Part shown: in pieces, positions 28,483-32,189 of the stretch
Position numbering within the stretch: position 1 is the first letter of the stretch
Layout: each line of letters starts with the position of its first letter
NCBI GenBank assembly: GCA_013572355.1
Contig: QBUV01000095.1
Coordinates: 1 to 32,189 of the forward strand
Reading direction: 5' to 3'
DNA: 32,189 nt
DNA from: Candidatus Methanogaster sp.
GTDB lineage: Archaea > Halobacteriota > Methanosarcinia > Methanosarcinales > Methanogasteraceae
Made by a program: the position numbers and the translations under genes
Notes under the pieces: model-generated
What the model was told of the DNA's origin: nothing
What the model saw: only the letters and a program-made list of their open reading frames with translations
Database searches by the model: none

Positions 28483-29603
28483 TTCACAACATCGGCAAGG
28501 TCGTCTGCAAACAGGTTCAGGTTCTCCCGGGTTAGGTGCGGCATGATCACCAGCCGCAGCGCACGCGGATCGCGCGTGATCGACACGTCCCATCCGCGCT
28601 TCTTCAGAACGCTGCGCACAGAATCGGCATCAGGCACATCGAGCACCAGCACGTTCGTCACAGGATTGATGAGCGGCTCAACTCCGGATTCGCGAGCCCG
28701 CGCAACCAGTTCGTATGTGAGTTCCATGCACCTCTGCACGATCCTCTCATAGCCCGTCCTTCCGAGATGCTTGAAGACCGCATACGCAGATGCAGCCGAT
28801 GCCCCGCTTCTCGTGCCTGAAAGAGTCTGCTGGGAATTAACCGTCAGATATGGAGTATCTACAGATAGCCGGTCCAGATAGGAGGAATCCTGAAATAGAA
28901 GCCCGCCCGATGGTATCGTTGCGAAACCCATCTTGTGCGGGTCGGCACCGATCGATGTGACACCGGGAAGTGTGAAATCGAATTCATACTTCTCAGTAAG
29001 AAACGGGATCACGAACCCCCCGAATGCAGCATCGACGTGCAAAAATATGTTTTTCGATAATGCAAGATCTGAAAGTTCCCTTATCGGATCTATCTGCCCG
29101 AATTCCGTGGTTCCTGCAATTCCGACTAACCCGATCGTGTTTCCATCGATCAAATCCTCTACCGACGAGATATCGGCTCTGAACTCCGGATCTAGGTCTG
29201 CTTTCCGCACCTCAATCCCCAGGATGTCAGCAACCTTGTCGAACGAGAAGTGCGCTGACGCCGGAACGATGATGTTTGGCTCGCGGATTTTGCGCGCAGT
29301 TTTGATCGCATGTATCGCCTGGATATTCGATTCGGTGCCGCCTGTTGTGATGTATCCGTGCGCATCCGGGTTTCCAAAGAGCGTGCCCATCATCCGCACC
29401 ACCTCGTGCTCGAGGTCTGCAGTTCCGGCAAAGAGCCCGGGATCGCCGAGATTTGTCTCGATGAACTGCTGGTGCGCCGCCACTGCAACGGGGTGCGGAT
29501 ATGTGCACATCGAACTCAAAACACGCTCGTAAGGCGTATCTTTGCTTTTCAGATCGTTTAGTATCGATCCGATGGTTTTTTCATCCATTCCATGCGTGTT
29601 CAT
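28479..29603 (-). CDS. mfnA: Tyrosine/aspartate decarboxylase MfnA (PLP-dependent)
   Basis: 374 aa: YITTGGTESNIQAI, SAHFSFDKVADILG, HVDAAFGGFVIPF, SIGADPHKMGFA (PLP Lys), TLSGTRSGASAASAYAV. Confidence 0.92.
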   Translation of the reverse strand: MNTHGMDEKTIGSILNDLKSKDTPYERVLSSMCTYPHPVAVAAHQQFIETNLGDPGLFAGTADLEHEVVRMMGTLFGNPDAHGYITTGGTESNIQAIHAIKTARKIREPNIIVPASAHFSFDKVADILGIEVRKADLDPEFRADISSVEDLIDGNTIGLVGIAGTTEFGQIDPIRELSDLALSKNIFLHVDAAFGGFVIPFLTEKYEFDFTLPGVTSIGADPHKMGFATIPSGGLLFQDSSYLDRLSVDTPYLTVNSQQTLSGTRSGASAASAYAVFKHLGRTGYERIVQRCMELTYELVARARESGVEPLINPVTNVLVLDVPDADSVRSVLKKRGWDVSITRDPRALRLVIMPHLTRENLNLFADDLADVVK

Positions 29604-29699
29604 CTTCTGCCTCGACGGTTTCGTCTGCGAATACGTGTGGGTTCTATATGGATAAGGTTAATGGAGGTGACCTGCAAATGGTCAAGCAGAAGTGATCGT

Positions 29700-30158
29700 A
29701 TGAAAAAGAGAGGAATGCTTACATTGATGGTGCTTGTTGCGCTTGTAGCATGTTTCATGAGCGCATGTATCGACTCTACCTCTCCATCGCAGCCGTCGGC
29801 AGAGCCGGGAACCGGGATTACGTGGTATTCGTATGATGAAGGGATGGAGATTGCGCAGGAGCAGAACAAGCCCGTGATGATCGATGTGTACACTGATCGG
29901 TGTCCATGGTGCAAGGAACTGGACCGGGTTGTTTACACAGACCCGGATGTGATCGATCTGGCAGATCAGTTCGTGTGCATAAAATTCAATGCCGATAAAC
30001 ACCGCGACCTTGCTGCAAAATACAATCCCACCGGCGGGGTTCCCGCAATCGTGTTTCTCAGATCGGACGGTACGGAAATACACCGTCTCGGTGGCTATCC
30101 GAGAGGCGGGGCTGAGGCATTCTTGCATAATATGATGGTTGCGCTCAACAACGCATGA
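29700..30158 (+). CDS. Thioredoxin-like lipoprotein/secreted protein
   Basis: From ATG 29700: signal MKKRGMLTLMVLVALVACFMSAC, then a thioredoxin fold with CPWC (VYTDRCPWCKELDR) and cis-Pro GGVPAIVFL. Confidence 0.85.
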   Translation: MKKRGMLTLMVLVALVACFMSACIDSTSPSQPSAEPGTGITWYSYDEGMEIAQEQNKPVMIDVYTDRCPWCKELDRVVYTDPDVIDLADQFVCIKFNADKHRDLAAKYNPTGGVPAIVFLRSDGTEIHRLGGYPRGGAEAFLHNMMVALNNA

Positions 30159-30263
30159 CCGATCTTGATTATGCTGTTTACCCCCATTCACTGCTCAACA
30201 GACTCAAAGGATTAATTGCCAGCGGTGGCAATCGCAGGAGTGTCAGAACTATGGAGGCGGCGT

Positions 30264-31157
30264 ATGGTTGAGATCATCGGCATCGGCGCACTGAATATCG
30301 ACAAACTCTACCTCGTCGAGCGGATCGGGGCGGCAGGAGAGGAGATCGGGGTCTATTCTGTGAGCGAGCAGCCAGGCGGCTCTGCTGCAAACACAATCGC
30401 TGCTCTCGCCAGACTCGGCATAAAAACAGGGTTCATCGGAAGGGTTGGGGACGATGCCGATGGCGCATACCTGCGCTCAGAGATGGCGAAAGAAGGTGTG
30501 GATACGCAAGGGATCGAGGTTGCCCGGGGCAGAACCGGCAGCGCGATCGTGCTTGTCGATCCAGGCGGTGAGCGCTCGATGTATGTGCATCCCGGTGTGA
30601 ACGATGCGCTCTCATTGACGCCAGAGAACCTATCCTGCGTAAACAGCGCGAGATACCTGCATCTATCCTCCTTTGTCGGCGAAACCGTGATCGATGTGCA
30701 GAGAGAGATTCTCGACCGGTCGAAAGCCGAGATCTCCTTTGCGCCCGGGATGCTCTATGCCAGGAGAGGGCTTGATGCACTCAGCGGGATCATCTCAAAG
30801 ACACGGGTCGTCTTCTTAAATCGCGATGAGATGGAGATGCTTACAGGATCCGGCTACAGAGATGGGGCGGGAGCGTTAAATGAGATCGGAGCAGAGATTG
30901 TTGTGGTGACGCTTGGCGGAGACGGATGCTACATCCGAACATCGGATGCGGAGGTTTCTATCCCCTCGTTTGCTGCGAGGGTCATTGATACGACCGGTGC
31001 CGGGGATGCATTCTGTGCCGGGTTTCTGTATGGGCTGCTGAACGATGAGCCGCTCCGCGTGTGCGGGCGTCTCGGGAACTTTGTTGCCGCGAAGTGCATA
31101 GAGGCGGTTGGCGCAAGGGAAGGGCTGCCGAGAAAGATCGAGATTGCAGAGGGTTGA
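30264..31157 (+). CDS. PfkB-family carbohydrate/nucleoside kinase
   Basis: IIGIGALNIDKLYLVERI, QPGGSAANTIAALARLGIKTGFIGRVGDDADG, VIDTTGAGDAFCAGFLYGLL. Start at ATG 30264. Confidence 0.92.
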   Translation: MVEIIGIGALNIDKLYLVERIGAAGEEIGVYSVSEQPGGSAANTIAALARLGIKTGFIGRVGDDADGAYLRSEMAKEGVDTQGIEVARGRTGSAIVLVDPGGERSMYVHPGVNDALSLTPENLSCVNSARYLHLSSFVGETVIDVQREILDRSKAEISFAPGMLYARRGLDALSGIISKTRVVFLNRDEMEMLTGSGYRDGAGALNEIGAEIVVVTLGGDGCYIRTSDAEVSIPSFAARVIDTTGAGDAFCAGFLYGLLNDEPLRVCGRLGNFVAAKCIEAVGAREGLPRKIEIAEG

Positions 31158-31194
31158 AACTCGCAGCTCTGGCGTGGACGATTGCCCGCACTCA

Positions 31195-31776
31195 TCAGCC
31201 GGTGAGCACGCCCTTCGTGCTTGGAACATCAGACCGCTCGACCTTGGCAGACCTCGCGAGCGCAATCCCGAACGCCTTGAAGATCGCCTCGATTACATGG
31301 TGGTCGTTCCCGCCGCTTGCTGAGATGTGCGCGTTGATGCCGGCACTCGAAACCAGCGAGTGGAAGAAGTGCGGCACCATCTGGGTCGTGAGATCGCCGA
31401 CCACGTCTGAAGAGAACCCGGCATCGAAGACCAGGTAACTCCGCCCGCTAAGGTCGAGGATCACGCTTGCACTCGCTTCATCCATCGGCACCCTGACATC
31501 GGCAAACCGCGCAATCCCTACATGATCGCCGAGCGCCTGTGCTATCGCCTGCCCGAGCACGATGCCGACATCCTCGACCAGATGGTGATCGCCGAGTTCG
31601 GTATCCCCTGCCGCGCGGATGGTGAGATCGAACAACCCGTGCCTCGCAAACGAGTCCAGCACATGATCGAGAAAGGCAACGCCTGTGCCGATCTCTGATC
31701 TGCCGGTTCCCTCGATCACAAACGTCAGGTCGATCTCTGTTTCGTTTGTCTTTCGGTTAATGGTCGCTTTTCGCAT
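31195..31776 (-). CDS. hisB: Imidazoleglycerol-phosphate dehydratase
   Basis: 193 aa: FLDHVLDSFARHGLFDL, DHHLVEDVGIVLG, MDEASASVILDLSGR, NDHHVIEAIFKAFGIALA. Confidence 0.96.
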   Translation of the reverse strand: MRKATINRKTNETEIDLTFVIEGTGRSEIGTGVAFLDHVLDSFARHGLFDLTIRAAGDTELGDHHLVEDVGIVLGQAIAQALGDHVGIARFADVRVPMDEASASVILDLSGRSYLVFDAGFSSDVVGDLTTQMVPHFFHSLVSSAGINAHISASGGNDHHVIEAIFKAFGIALARSAKVERSDVPSTKGVLTG

Positions 31777-31782
31777 GGCTGT

Positions 31783-32100
31783 TTATCGATATAATCTGCC
31801 TGTGATCTCTTTTATGCTGGCTCTGGTCTCACCCGCCATGGAATCAAGTTTGCGATCCACACTCTCCTCCATGCCCTGAATATTGACCCGCAAGGATCGC
31901 TCCTTCGCCTCGATCTCGGATTCGATCCTCCTGAGCCGCGCATCCGCACCCAGGATCATCGCGGCGAGCGCAGCCACCAGCACCATCGCAGAGACATAGA
32001 TCACGGGATCCTGGTTCTCCAGGTAATTGAGCCATCTAAACGTCAGCACAAATGCTGATACGACCATCAACGCTGCATATATCGTGTCTTTTGTATCCAT
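31783..32100 (-). CDS. Small membrane protein with two predicted TM helices and C-terminal coiled coil
   Basis: 105 aa: MDTKDTIYAALMVVSAFVLTFRWL, VIYVSAMVLVAALAAMILG, then a charged heptad-like region ARLRRIESEIEAKERSLRVNIQGMEESVDRKLD. Confidence 0.7.
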   Translation of the reverse strand: MDTKDTIYAALMVVSAFVLTFRWLNYLENQDPVIYVSAMVLVAALAAMILGADARLRRIESEIEAKERSLRVNIQGMEESVDRKLDSMAGETRASIKEITGRLYR

Positions 32101-32145
32101 TCCTGCACAACCTTTGATTAGTTGGTGTATTATCGATCACACACA

Positions 32146-32153
32146 TTTATAAA
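32146..32153. promoter_or_regulatory. Predicted TATA box TTTATAAA, probably serving the 105-aa ORF/hisB pair
   Basis: Palindromic TTTATAAA about 46 nt upstream of the ATG at 32100. Confidence 0.45.
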
Positions 32154-32189
32154 TCTTAACATAAAATCCGGGGTGTGCTTGGCGCGATC

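Overview
The window looks like an ordinary but metabolically rich stretch of an archaeal chromosome, probably methanogen or ANME/alkanotroph related (Methanosarcinia/Syntropharchaeia-like; this placement is inferred only from gene content). I support about 31 protein-coding genes and two tRNAs (Asp-GTC, Thr-TGT), most with confidently recognisable products. C1 and energy metabolism: CdhA/CdhB, an aldehyde:ferredoxin oxidoreductase, an FpoF/FqoF-like F420H2 oxidoreductase subunit, Mer, and a complete six-gene Rnf cluster (rnfCDGEAB). Cofactor biosynthesis: CobA, NadM, CofC, ThiDN and MfnA. Information processing: a divergent RFC small subunit, TBP, Spt5 and ThpR. Others: LeuB-like dehydrogenase, histidine kinase, GT2 plus flippase-like protein, MGMT, thioredoxin lipoprotein, PfkB and HisB. 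I found no CRISPR array, transposase, phage genes or recognisable defence island, and I cannot point to a wholly new system. The best leads are: an RFC-like subunit with degenerate Walker A, Walker B and SRC motifs; an Rnf cluster with no adjacent multiheme cytochrome whose RnfC and RnfD lack canonical flavin/NADH-site motifs; an 864-aa phosphohexomutase with a large uncharacterised N-terminal region; a hairpin-rich segment with alternative pairings near the window start; a sensor-less histidine kinase; a 125-bp convergent gene overlap (ogt/flippase); and a recurrent TAAGGTT intergenic motif.
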